64,000 nt of DNA from Planctomycetota bacterium (GTDB lineage: Bacteria > Planctomycetota > Phycisphaerae > Sedimentisphaerales > Anaerobacaceae), in assembly GCA_013349615.1 (NCBI GenBank), contig DUZJ01000008.1:1-64000 (forward strand). Reading direction: 5' to 3'. The position numbers were made by a program, and so were the translations under genes. The notes under the pieces are model-generated. The model was not told the DNA's origin. It ran no database searches and saw nothing but the letters and a program-made list of their open reading frames with translations. Below, one piece after another: positions 41,700 through 50,162 of this stretch. Each line of letters begins with the position of its first letter. The stretch's first letter is position 1.

Positions 41700-42701
41700 A
41701 TGGCTAAAGCAAATATCCGGTTTTACACGGCTTTGTTCCTATCGCTGGTGGTGTTAGCGGGATGCGGGCCGACGGCGTTTCGAATAGAATCCGTGCCTAC
41801 CCGTCAACAGCTTGAAGAGACCCAAATACAGCGAGATAAAGGTTTGTTTGTCCCTGATAAGATAGCTGTCATTGATGTTGACGGTTTGCTTATTAACAGA
41901 CGCAAGCGCGGATTTATGCGAGAGGGAGATAATCCGGTGAGTCTGTTCGTCGAAAAACTGGACAAGGCCGCGGAGGACCGACGTGTCAAGGCGGTAGTGC
42001 TTCGTTTAAATTCACCGGGCGGGACGGTTGCGGCAAGCGATATTATGTATCATAGTCTGCGAGAGTTTAAGCGAGAGACAGGAAAGCCCGTCGTGGCTTG
42101 CATCCTTGGATTAGGGTGCAGCGGGGCGTATTACTTAGCGTGCGGCAGTGACGGAATTGTGGCCCAGCCGGGCAGTGTCACCGGCAGTATCGGGACCATT
42201 ATGCAGACGTTCAGCGTGGCAGGGACGATGGAAAAAATCGGAGTTAAAGCAGTGGCCATCAAGAGTGGGGAATTAAAGGATTTAGGGTCACCGCTTCACG
42301 ATTTGCGAGCTGAAGAACGCAAAGTACTTGAAGGAATTATCAGTCAGTTTTTCGAGCAATTCCTGACGGTTGTACAGAAAGGTCGCAAAAAAATTCCAGA
42401 GCGTAAACTACGAGGGCTGGCAGATGGACGAGTGTTCACGGCCCAAGAAGCTTTGCAAGAAAAACTGATAGACAAAATTGGTTATCCGGAAGATGGAATC
42501 GAATGGGCCAAAGAGCTTACCGGGGTCCAGAAAGCACGTGTGGTTATCTATCACCGCCCGTTAGGTCATAAAGCGAATGTGTACAGCTCGGCAATGAGTG
42601 ACGACGGCGTTGTTGGGGCTTTGATAAATGTGGAACTACCAGACTGGCTGAGTTCCAATGGGGCGCAGTTTTTATATCTGTGGCAGCCATTTGTGGAATG
42701 A
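41700..42701 (+). CDS. sppA: SppA-like signal peptide peptidase (S49), lipoprotein
   Basis: The 333-residue protein is a short-form S49 peptidase anchored as a lipoprotein (VVLAGC, Cys 22). S141 in GLGCSGAYYLACG is the likely nucleophile and K193 in SGELKDLGSP the general base. The LNSPGGTV and GSIGTI segments are family hallmarks. Typical role is digestion of cleaved signal peptides at the membrane. AGGAGGT lies eight bases before ATG 41700. A weak promoter (TTGATT, 17 bases, TTAATA) is at 41637-41665. Confidence 0.88.
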   Translation: MAKANIRFYTALFLSLVVLAGCGPTAFRIESVPTRQQLEETQIQRDKGLFVPDKIAVIDVDGLLINRRKRGFMREGDNPVSLFVEKLDKAAEDRRVKAVVLRLNSPGGTVAASDIMYHSLREFKRETGKPVVACILGLGCSGAYYLACGSDGIVAQPGSVTGSIGTIMQTFSVAGTMEKIGVKAVAIKSGELKDLGSPLHDLRAEERKVLEGIISQFFEQFLTVVQKGRKKIPERKLRGLADGRVFTAQEALQEKLIDKIGYPEDGIEWAKELTGVQKARVVIYHRPLGHKANVYSSAMSDDGVVGALINVELPDWLSSNGAQFLYLWQPFVE

Positions 42702-42912
42702 GAACTGGGCTTTCTGAAAATATGCTATCTGACAGCTTTCAGGACGAGGTCGGCAAAAATCCCTCTGAGAGCTACTCTGGGAGATTCTGTGGGCAGGTTT
42801 AACAGCGTTTCCCCAACAGCACCGCACCGATGCCCCGTTAGAAGTCTACTCAGGGAATTTGCGCTTCACTTCTACCGGGGCAAGCCGAGTAGTAAGGGCG
42901 TGGTGCTGCTCT

Positions 42913-43800
42913 TCACAACAGTGCGGTGCTGAAGTATCTCTCTGCCCTGTCGGGCAGGACGGTGGCGATATTGCCTTTTATTCGTGAGCTAAGCTGCCGT
43001 GCCGCCCAGACATTTGCCCCGGAAGATATGCCGACCAGCATCCCATAGTCTCTGCCCAACTGCCTTGTGGTCTCAATCGCGTCTTCATCAGTAACCTCAA
43101 CTACATCGTCAACCAAAGACACATCGAGAATGGTAGGAACAAAACCATCGCCGATGCCCTGTATCTGATGCAGTCCAGGCTCATGTCCAAGCAGTGCGGA
43201 AACATCCTTCGGCTCAACAGCCATAATTTTAACGTCCGGCTTGTGCTCTTTGAGAAATTTGCCTACCCCCTGTAGTGTTCCGCCGCTGCCGACGCCGGCA
43301 ACGAAACAGTCGATATCGCCGGTCATCTGCCGCCACATTTCCGGCGCCGTCTGCTCATAATGGATACGCGGATTATCAGGATTCTCGAATTGCTGTGGAA
43401 CAAAAATTCGGCTGTCCTGTGCTGCCATTTCCTTCACTCTCTCTACAGCCCCTTTAATGCCGTCATCGCTTGGCGTCATCACAAGTTCGGCCCCTAATGC
43501 CCGTATCAGCTTTTTACGTTCTACACTCATATTTTCCGGCATAACAATCCGGACCTGGTATCCTTTTAGTCTGCCGACCAGTGCGACACCGATGCCGGTA
43601 TTGCCTGAAGTTGGTTCTACGATTATCGAGTCGGGCTTTAGCCTGCCGTCCCGTTCGGCGCCTTCCAGCATTGACAGCGCGACGCGGTCCTTTATACTTC
43701 CGCCGGGGTTTAAAAATTCAGCTTTGACGAAAATATTCTCGCCTTTCAAGCGAATCAACGGCGTATTCCCAATCAAATCCAGAATATTATCTGTTAGCAT
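42913..43800 (-). CDS. cysK: Cysteine synthase (O-acetylserine sulfhydrylase)
   Basis: The 295-residue PLP enzyme makes cysteine from O-acetylserine and sulfide. K37 in NPGGSIKDR binds PLP; TSGNTG and GVGSGGT form the substrate and phosphate loops, and GISSGAN is conserved near the end. NPGGS instead of NPGSS is a small deviation that is also seen in cystathionine-beta-synthase-like and CysM-type enzymes, so CysM is an alternative. AAGGAAAC is the ribosome-binding site. A small leader frame lies upstream. Confidence 0.88.
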   Translation of the reverse strand: MLTDNILDLIGNTPLIRLKGENIFVKAEFLNPGGSIKDRVALSMLEGAERDGRLKPDSIIVEPTSGNTGIGVALVGRLKGYQVRIVMPENMSVERKKLIRALGAELVMTPSDDGIKGAVERVKEMAAQDSRIFVPQQFENPDNPRIHYEQTAPEMWRQMTGDIDCFVAGVGSGGTLQGVGKFLKEHKPDVKIMAVEPKDVSALLGHEPGLHQIQGIGDGFVPTILDVSLVDDVVEVTDEDAIETTRQLGRDYGMLVGISSGANVWAARQLSSRIKGNIATVLPDRAERYFSTALL

Positions 43801-44436
43801 ATTGTTTCCTTTTTAGTTTTTTAAGAGCCTGATACAAACAAAATAACAATTTCCAAAACAAGAATCGATTTGCTTTTCATCTTCTCCTTTCAAAAAAGGT
43901 GCTTTTTAAAGCCCTTATAAAAGGGCACCGCTATATCGTGCCGTTTTAAGGCCCACAAGCTGTTGGCAGGAGTAGCGAGCGGCGCCCTTTATCAAGACTA
44001 AAGAAATATGGACTTATTGCTTTATAGATCACAATCCGTTTTCCTTGCATAACTTTTCTCCAGCGGTGAAAGCAGAATAATTATATTGCTCTATACGGAA
44101 AAAGTCAAGGGAAAATGGTAAAAAAATTGAGACTGTATTAACTTTAGAGAGCAAATAATACTTAATGTCTTTGAATATAATGAGTTACGCAAGGGTCAAG
44201 TTGACGAATCGCAGCTTCCGACCTATGGTTGTGGCAAATTCAAACGTCTAATTTGGATTTTGCCACGATTTAGCTGCAAACGATAATTGGCCACCAAGCA
44301 GCATAATGTGTAATCTTGCTACAGTCTTAAAAAATTTGCCTATTTACAAACTATCAGATAGACTTATATGTTACGCAAAAAGTGTAAGTCAAATAGGTCG
44401 GCTATTATAGACCTTTTGTTGAAAGAACAGCTATAA
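43801..44436. other. Divergent intergenic region between cysK and SANT-repeat gene
   Basis: It contains the possible cysK leader peptide (43821-43880), hairpin-rich sequence with AAGCCCTTATAAAAGGGC around 43909-43926, and AT-rich DNA with a TTGACG/TATGGT pair at 44201-44229 ahead of the SANT-repeat gene. A 22-codon frame at 44369-44436 ends immediately before that gene's ATG. Confidence 0.55.
43821..43880 (-). CDS. Possible cysK leader peptide (19 aa)
   Basis: A 19-codon frame with AAGGAG directly before ATG 43880 reads MKSKSILVLEIVILFVSGS and ends 20 bases before cysK. It is hydrophobic and has no cysteine, so classical cysteine attenuation is unlikely. Hairpins lie just upstream. It might be a chance frame. 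Confidence 0.3.
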   Translation of the reverse strand: MKSKSILVLEIVILFVSGS

Positions 44437-45204
44437 ATGGTAAAGAACAAGAAAAAAACGTCGGTTCTGTGGTCTGAAGAGGAAGTCAAGCTGCTCAGGA
44501 GACTTTTCCCAAGTGGAAGAGCAATGGAAATAGCTGAGCAAACTGGACGGTCTTTGGCAGCAGTGAAACAAAAAGCATGCGTCAAAGGGATTAAAACAGA
44601 GAAAGACCGTCCATGGTCAGACAATGAAGTCGAACTGCTCAAAAAGCTTTATAAGAAATTAAAAGCACGGGAAATCGCAGAACAACTCGGAAGGACGATA
44701 GGTGCATTGAGAGAAAAAGCCCGGAGATTAGGGCTACAAAAAAAGTCATTTATTCTCTGGTCAAGTAAAGAGCTCGATATTCTCAAAAGACTATATTTCA
44801 CTGAGAATTCGCAGCTCATAGCGGAGAAAATTGGACGGTCTATTGGTGCAGTTCGCTGTAAAGCGAATAAGATTGGCCTTAAAAAACAAAATGCACGGGT
44901 TCGCTGGTCAAAGCAGGAGGACACCCTGCTCAGAAAACTGTTCCCGGATAACACTGTGCGGGAGATAGCAGGCCAAATCGGGCGGTCTGTCTCGGGGGTA
45001 ACAGGCAGAGCATACGCATTAAGGCTTAAAAAAGAAGGCCTTTACCCTGTCTGGTCGAAGAAAGAGCTGAACCTGCTGAAGAAACTATATCCGAGTAGAA
45101 CGGCACAGGAAATAGCCGACCAAATCGGACGAGCTGTCTATGCCACAAGAGTGAGACTAGCCAAATTGGGCCTTAAGAAAAGAAAATCAAAGACCAAGAG
45201 CTAA
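44437..45204 (+). CDS. Protein of five tandem SANT/Myb-like repeats
   Basis: The 255-residue basic protein consists of five homologous helix-turn-helix units of 48-49 residues with tryptophans at 12, 60, 108, 157 and 206. Each unit has the pattern W-S-x2-E-x3-L(L)-x-L(F/Y), then EIA-x-Q-x-GR-(S/T), and closes with a KA/RA-x2-LGLKK helix, as in SANT/Myb-like DNA-binding domains. There is no other domain. Tandem Myb-like repeats of this number are unusual in bacteria. It probably binds DNA over a long site or bridges several sites. No strong ribosome-binding site; a 22-codon upstream frame ends in TAA just before the ATG, so coupling is possible. Confidence 0.8.
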   Translation: MVKNKKKTSVLWSEEEVKLLRRLFPSGRAMEIAEQTGRSLAAVKQKACVKGIKTEKDRPWSDNEVELLKKLYKKLKAREIAEQLGRTIGALREKARRLGLQKKSFILWSSKELDILKRLYFTENSQLIAEKIGRSIGAVRCKANKIGLKKQNARVRWSKQEDTLLRKLFPDNTVREIAGQIGRSVSGVTGRAYALRLKKEGLYPVWSKKELNLLKKLYPSRTAQEIADQIGRAVYATRVRLAKLGLKKRKSKTKS

Positions 45205-45778
45205 AGGTCCTGACGGCCGCGCTGCACAGGGGTACAAGAAAAAAAAGAGGAGCGGATTGATTAGGTTATCGGGTAATCAGGAAGTCAGGTTGCAGGATAC
45301 CAGGAATCAGGGGACGGCAGAAGACAGATAACGGAGGACAGAGAACAAACGACGTAAGAGGAAATGGACGGCTTTACAGGTGTTCTGAACGGTTGTTTCG
45401 GTTTCCTTAAGTAACTGGCGGGAGCCTACGATAAGCAGAACCTGTGAGAATGGACTTGAGACTGTTGCAATGCGGATAAGATTCTGGTATTTTTATGGTG
45501 TTGTCAGGGATGAGCGCGCAGCCAAGAATTTAATCCGGGAAAAGTCGGTTAAGAATATTTTACAGTGGTCCGTAACATGATAAATGCGTTGTGGTTACTG
45601 GAATTTGCTCCGAGCCATCCCCAAGGACATTCGGCTGCGCTCAGTCGAAGCCCTGCGTTTGAGGCTGCCGCTGGCTTGGGGACACCTTACGGTGCCATCA
45701 ATTGGATGTTACAGAATACCATGCTGTTAAGTGTTAAGTCTTAAATGAATTTTGGTAAGCCTTTGGAGGACAAGTCCT
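45205..45778. other. Intergenic region, repeats only
   Basis: It contains low-complexity GGCAGAAGACAGATAACGGAGGACAGAG (45325-45350), related in reverse to the CTCTGTCTTCTG block at 31.1 kb, and a TTCGGCTGCGCTCAGTCGAAGCC palindrome near 45635. No gene is supported. Confidence 0.6.
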
Positions 45779-47059
45779 ATGAAAAAGTCAAGCGATCTAT
45801 CTCGACGTGAATTCGTACGAACGGCATTGAGCACAGGTGTGGCCTTAAGCGCCCCCACCATCCTTGGAACAACAGCCAAGGGACAAGGCAAGAGCTTCAA
45901 AGTTGGACTCATCGGCTGTGGCGGCCGGGGTCGCGGCGCAGCAGCCGGCGCCCTCGAAGCCGGCAAGATTCTTGGCTTCGACGTTCGTGTCGTAGCTACA
46001 GCCGACTATTTCAAGGAGCGAGCACTTCGGGCAGGGAAACAATTTAACGTTCCGGATAACCGCTGCTTCGGCGGTTCCACCTGCTATCAGAAATTATTGG
46101 AGACGGACGTGGAGATTGTTCTGATGGCAACGGCACCGCTGTTTCGGCCGCTGCACGTCGAGGCGGCCGTCAAGGCCGGCAAGCACGTCTTTGTCGAAAA
46201 ACCCGTTGCCGTGGACCCGCCCGGCTGCCGACGTGTTATCGCCGCCGGGAAAGCGGCAGAAAGAAAGGGCTTGGTAATCACGGCCGGTACGGAGATGCGC
46301 CACGACTGGAACTATATCAAGACGCACCAGGCAGTCGCTGTCGAGAAGGCACTCGGCAGACTCTACGCGGGGCGCGTCTCGTTCTGTATGGGGCACATGT
46401 TCTGGAAAAAACCGATTAATCCGAAGACGGCTGAAGACCTTGTGCGGTCGTGGCAGAACTGGATAACGCTGTCGGGCGACCATCTGGTGGAACAGCATGT
46501 GCATAATATCGACGTGGCGAACTGGTTTTGTGGCGGGCCTCCGGTCAGCGCGGTGGGGTTTGGCGGTCGTGCACGTCGCAACGCCGGGGACATGTATGAC
46601 TTCTTCAGCGTGGACTACGACTACGGTGACGGCGTGCATATCCACTCGATGTGCCGCCAGGTCACCGGCTGCTGGAACTGGGTGGGACACGACTTCGTCT
46701 ACGAAAAGGGGCGGACGAGCGGCAATGACCACCCCAGGCCAAAGAAATCACCTATCCCCGCTGATTTGGCGAAGGGGCCGAGCAGTCATATTCAGGAGCA
46801 AATCGACACGCTCTATTACGTCAACAAGGGTCGGGGTGTTAACCAGGCACGTGCTGTAGCCGAGTCTACCGCGACGGCTATCATGGGTCGCATCTCCGCT
46901 TACACGGGCCAACAGGTCACCTGGAAAGAAATCATGGGCGATGCAAGAGCGAAGCCCGAGCTTTATAACCTGACGCTACGGCCGACAGCCGAGGACTTCG
47001 ATAAAGGGACAGTCGAGATACCTAAGGAAAATGTTGTACCCATCCCGGGCCGGTCATGA
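45779..47059 (+). CDS. Tat-exported Gfo/Idh/MocA family oxidoreductase
   Basis: The 426-residue protein has a twin-arginine signal (LSRREFVRTALS) followed by a Rossmann NAD(P)-binding domain (VGLIGCGGRGRGAA) and the EKP motif (VFVEKPVAVDP) of Gfo/Idh/MocA enzymes. The mid region WITLSGDHLVEQHVHNID carries the conserved His-x3-Asp type active-site motif. In planctomycetes these exported oxidoreductases act on sugars or glycosides, often with DUF1080 proteins, probably through 3-keto intermediates. GGAGGA is eight bases before ATG 45779. The next gene may be co-transcribed. Confidence 0.88.
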   Translation: MKKSSDLSRREFVRTALSTGVALSAPTILGTTAKGQGKSFKVGLIGCGGRGRGAAAGALEAGKILGFDVRVVATADYFKERALRAGKQFNVPDNRCFGGSTCYQKLLETDVEIVLMATAPLFRPLHVEAAVKAGKHVFVEKPVAVDPPGCRRVIAAGKAAERKGLVITAGTEMRHDWNYIKTHQAVAVEKALGRLYAGRVSFCMGHMFWKKPINPKTAEDLVRSWQNWITLSGDHLVEQHVHNIDVANWFCGGPPVSAVGFGGRARRNAGDMYDFFSVDYDYGDGVHIHSMCRQVTGCWNWVGHDFVYEKGRTSGNDHPRPKKSPIPADLAKGPSSHIQEQIDTLYYVNKGRGVNQARAVAESTATAIMGRISAYTGQQVTWKEIMGDARAKPELYNLTLRPTAEDFDKGTVEIPKENVVPIPGRS

Positions 47060-47240
47060 TGAACCGTGTTTTCCCGCCATCACGGCAGTCAAAGTCAGCT
47101 GTGTTGGTTTGGTTTATTCGGCGGCTCCGTTAGCGGTATCCTGAGAAGGCCGGTGATTGTCAATTCGACTGCGCCGGCCTTTGGATTGCCGGGATTTCAC
47201 CCGAATCAATATGAGAAATAATAAGGAGTTTAACGCAGAT

Positions 47241-48614
47241 ATGAACCGCATCATCTTTTGCCTGTTTGTACTTGCACTTGTCCTTGTTCCTTTCGGTAAA
47301 GTCCAGGCTGCCGGGGATTTGGATATCAAGCTGGATGAGCCGGTGTCACCGGAAGTGCTGAGCGAATTTAAGAAGCAAATGCAACAGGGGTACAACCTCC
47401 AGTATTTTGTCTTCGACCCTAAGCACACCCGCTATCTCCAAAAGCACGGCACATCCGGCGATGAGCTGATGGAGAAGATTGCAGAGGGAGGCTTTCCGGC
47501 GGACGAGAAGTGCCTGCACGTCGATTATATCTACGGGTGGTTCTGGCAGAATTGTAAACGTTACTATGTGATGTACCGGCTCAGCGGGGACACGTATTAC
47601 ATCGAGCAGTTGACCAAATACGTGGAGGCCATGGACTGGATTCTCGCCAAGCGAGCGCATATCCTGTATCCCAGGGAGCGACGGGCCAAGCTGGGCAAGG
47701 TCACAGTGGATATGATTCCCTGGGAACCGGCTGCGGCGTCGAACTTTACTGCGCACGTTTACGCCGGGCGTCTGGTGCTTGAGCGTGCCAGGCAGCCGGG
47801 TGCAGTCGTCAGCCGGGACCAGATTCAGCAGGCCAGGAAAAACCTTGCGACCACCATCCGTTATATGGAGTCACTTATTCAACGTAATAAGGGTCTTGAT
47901 TCGGAGATGAAAGTGCCTGCGGAGGCGGCCCGGATTATTCGGGAAATTCCCTGGAACCAGAACATGATGTACTTTGCGATGTTGGCTGGTACGGCGGCAG
48001 CGCTGGAGGATTTACAAAAGGTAGAACGGACAAGTCGGTACCAGGAAACCATCGAACTCTATACCGGTATCGTTATCGCCGGCATACGCTACTTCAACAA
48101 GGTCAGTGACGTCACTGAGCTCGAAGGCAGGCCTTATGTGTTTCACTCGCATACGCCCAAGGACCCGCTCATGCCAAGCAAAGATTATCCCGACGGGCGA
48201 ATCGACGGGCATCCGATTTTCCGTTATCCGGAAGACGTGCCTCACAGTCAGAGCACGGCGTGGAACCTCCTGTTCATCTGGGAGTTGGGCGAACGGTTTG
48301 GTGTCACTGACGACCTGCTGACGGGAGTGGTCAACACTCATGTGGATTACGTGCTGAAGCAGCCCAGGCGGTTCGAAGACCGGACTGTACCTCGGAACCA
48401 TATCATCTCGCCGTGGACGGAACGAGGACGACGTAAATCACATACTTGGGGGCCGATACGGCGTATCGGGCTGCCCTACATCTGTTATGCCACGTTCAAC
48501 AGCGAAGTTATTGCCGAGATGCAACGCTGGGCAAAAGGTGATGCAATCTCCGGCTTCAACCGTCTGTTTGTACTCTACGGCAAACACATCCATAGGGTAA
48601 GAAGCAAGCGATAA
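47241..48614 (+). CDS. Secreted alpha-helical protein, possibly carbohydrate-active, unknown
   Basis: The 457-residue protein has a signal peptide (about 3-24, ending VQAA). The body is helix-rich with aromatic clusters (WFWQNCKRYYVMYRL, PWNQNMMYF, SQSTAWNLLFIWELGERFG), resembling alpha/alpha-toroid folds found in glycan epimerases, lyases and glycosidases. I do not recognise a specific family. AAGGAG is 11-12 bases before ATG 47241; ATG 47211 is an alternative start. It follows the Gfo/Idh/MocA gene by 180 bases on the same strand, suggesting a shared sugar pathway. Confidence 0.65.
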   Translation: MNRIIFCLFVLALVLVPFGKVQAAGDLDIKLDEPVSPEVLSEFKKQMQQGYNLQYFVFDPKHTRYLQKHGTSGDELMEKIAEGGFPADEKCLHVDYIYGWFWQNCKRYYVMYRLSGDTYYIEQLTKYVEAMDWILAKRAHILYPRERRAKLGKVTVDMIPWEPAAASNFTAHVYAGRLVLERARQPGAVVSRDQIQQARKNLATTIRYMESLIQRNKGLDSEMKVPAEAARIIREIPWNQNMMYFAMLAGTAAALEDLQKVERTSRYQETIELYTGIVIAGIRYFNKVSDVTELEGRPYVFHSHTPKDPLMPSKDYPDGRIDGHPIFRYPEDVPHSQSTAWNLLFIWELGERFGVTDDLLTGVVNTHVDYVLKQPRRFEDRTVPRNHIISPWTERGRRKSHTWGPIRRIGLPYICYATFNSEVIAEMQRWAKGDAISGFNRLFVLYGKHIHRVRSKR

Positions 48615-48675
48615 TATCTTACCGGCGGTATCGCAGGATGCGCAAGAATATGGGAAAGCACGAAAGCGGATGTCA

Positions 48676-48855
48676 TTATTTTGCTTTTCCGCCCCAGAGC
48701 TTTGTCAGCAAATCAGGCGCGTTCGGGTCATACTGGTGTAACAGGACGGTTACGTAGAATGCAATTGTATTCGTATCAACACATCTAAAGGACAATGTCA
48801 GACGGTATATACTGCCTCCTCGACAGTAGTATTCTAAACAAAGAGGGCCGAACAT
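48676..48855 (-). CDS. Possible 59-aa protein or gene remnant
   Basis: This frame begins at ATG 48855, with AAGGA five bases upstream, and ends with TAA at 48676-48678. It reads MFGPLCLEYYCRGGSIYRL, then TLSFRCVDTNTIAFYVTVLL, and ends DLLTKLWGGKAK. The composition is protein-like and a stop codon lies immediately upstream. It could be an intact small protein or a C-terminal remnant of a longer gene. No family recognised. Confidence 0.45.
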   Translation of the reverse strand: MFGPLCLEYYCRGGSIYRLTLSFRCVDTNTIAFYVTVLLHQYDPNAPDLLTKLWGGKAK

Positions 48856-48917
48856 TCAAGTCCTTTTTCTAACCATGACTTGGGACAACTGTATTCTGAG
48901 GCAGCCCACTTTTAGGG

Positions 48918-48945
48918 TTGACTTGGTGTCAAAACCGGCTAAACT
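48918..48945 (+). promoter_or_regulatory. Weak candidate promoter for etfB
   Basis: TTGACT (48918-48923) and TAAACT (48940-48945) are 16 bases apart, about 57 bases before etfB. Confidence 0.35.
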
Positions 48946-49001
48946 GGTGAGCTTTTGAAGGTCAATATGGAATGAAGTAATGGCTAACAAGGAGGCGTTA
49001 A

Positions 49002-49913
49002 GTGGCGTATAAGTGTGTTGTTCTGATTAAGCAAGTACCTGATACCAAAAGGATTACAGGTGAGGCGATGAACGAGGACGGAACTGTGAACCGTTCGGCG
49101 CTGCCGGCGATTTTTAATCCGGAAGACCTGAACGCCCTTGAACTGGCCCTGCAGATTAAGGAAAAATTCGGCGGCCATATTACAGTTATCACGATGGGAC
49201 TGCCGGCGGCGAGCGTTGTTCTTCGCGATTCGCTTTTTAGAGGGGCTGACGATGCAATCCTGATAACCGACCGACGGTGTGCGGCAAGTGATACGTTGGC
49301 GACCAGCTACATCCTGAGCTGCGCGTTGAAAAAGATTGATTACGACATCGTTCTTTGCGGCAGGCAGGCGATTGACGGGGACACGGCGCAGGTCGGGCCG
49401 CAATTGGCAGAGAAATTAGGCGTTCCTCAGATAACCTACGTTGAAGAGCTTATAGAACTTGACGGCAAAAGTATAACGGCGAGGCGAAATATCGGGGCCG
49501 GCTGGCAGCAGGTCAAGACTGCCCTGCCGGTACTGCTGACGGTTACGGGTGACGCGAATGAGCCGAGGGTGGCCGCTGCGAAAAAAACGATGAAATACAA
49601 AAACGCGCGTACGCCAGTTGAAGTCGAAAAAGAGGTCAGAAGTCAGAAGACAGAAGACAGTGAAGCGAAAATTAACAAACTGGTTGAGGAAAAATGCGGT
49701 GAATTGAGTGACAAGGGTTTATTGATTAAACAGTGGGATTTGGATTTTATCGGCGCGGATTTGAACTGGTGCGGGCGAAGCGGCTCGCCGACGAAGGTCC
49801 ATCGTATTCAAAGTGTTGTCCTTGCCGCAAAGGAAAGTAAAGACGTTCCAGCCAACGAGAATGGAATCTCAGGTCTGATACACGAGCTGATTGAGGATAA
49901 GATAATAGCGTGA
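49002..49913 (+). CDS. etfB: Electron transfer flavoprotein beta subunit
   Basis: The 303-residue protein is the beta subunit of ETF, which takes electrons from acyl-CoA dehydrogenases. Features are the VLIKQVPDTKRI start, FNPEDLNALELAL, and the AMP-binding GRQAIDGDTAQVGPQLAEKLG. The family is about 250-270 residues; the extra length includes residues 211-220 (EVRSQKTEDS), where DNA of the AGTCAGAAGACAGAAG repeat type is read in frame. Start is GTG with AAGGAGG upstream. The etfA gene is 250 bases further on. Confidence 0.92.
   Translation: MAYKCVVLIKQVPDTKRITGEAMNEDGTVNRSALPAIFNPEDLNALELALQIKEKFGGHITVITMGLPAASVVLRDSLFRGADDAILITDRRCAASDTLATSYILSCALKKIDYDIVLCGRQAIDGDTAQVGPQLAEKLGVPQITYVEELIELDGKSITARRNIGAGWQQVKTALPVLLTVTGDANEPRVAAAKKTMKYKNARTPVEVEKEVRSQKTEDSEAKINKLVEEKCGELSDKGLLIKQWDLDFIGADLNWCGRSGSPTKVHRIQSVVLAAKESKDVPANENGISGLIHELIEDKIIA
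49632..49661. repeat. CTCTGTCTTCTG-type repeat inside etfB
   Basis: AGGTCAGAAGTCAGAAGACAG reads in frame within etfB. The same sequence type is arrayed at 31065-31195 in the opposite sense. Confidence 0.65.
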
Positions 49914-50162
49914 ACTACAGTGCCTGAAGTAAGCTAAAGTGTACTGGATGCTCAATGCTCGTGTGGGATACTTGATGCTTGACACAAGATATGAATATCG
50001 AATATCGAACAAGGAATATTGAATGTCGAAGTGAGATTGCTTCGGTTGCTTCGCTCCCTCGCAATGACGAATTAAAAAATAGATTCCTCAGCTGCGCTTG
50101 GAATGACGGTGGAGTAAGGTTGGGCTCGGAACGACAAGGGGATGTAATACGAGAGACGATTT
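49914..50162. repeat. Repeat-filled gap between etfB and etfA
   Basis: Normally etfB and etfA are adjacent. This gap contains AAGTAAGCTAAAGTG and GCTCAATGCTCGTG phrases like those at 70-125, an AATATCGAATATCGAA run, and a TTGCTTCGCTCCCTCGCAATGACG repeat. No gene is supported. Confidence 0.7.

Larger units (their letters stand above)
48615..49001. other. Intergenic region containing a small minus-strand frame
   Basis: The minus strand holds a 59-codon frame at 48676-48855. Upstream of etfB a TTGACT/TAAACT pair at 48918-48945 is a possible promoter. No other feature is apparent. Confidence 0.55.

Noticed and set aside
43801-44000. SAM or other cysteine-related riboswitch upstream of cysK
   Set aside because: The hairpins there do not show a recognisable riboswitch core by eye.
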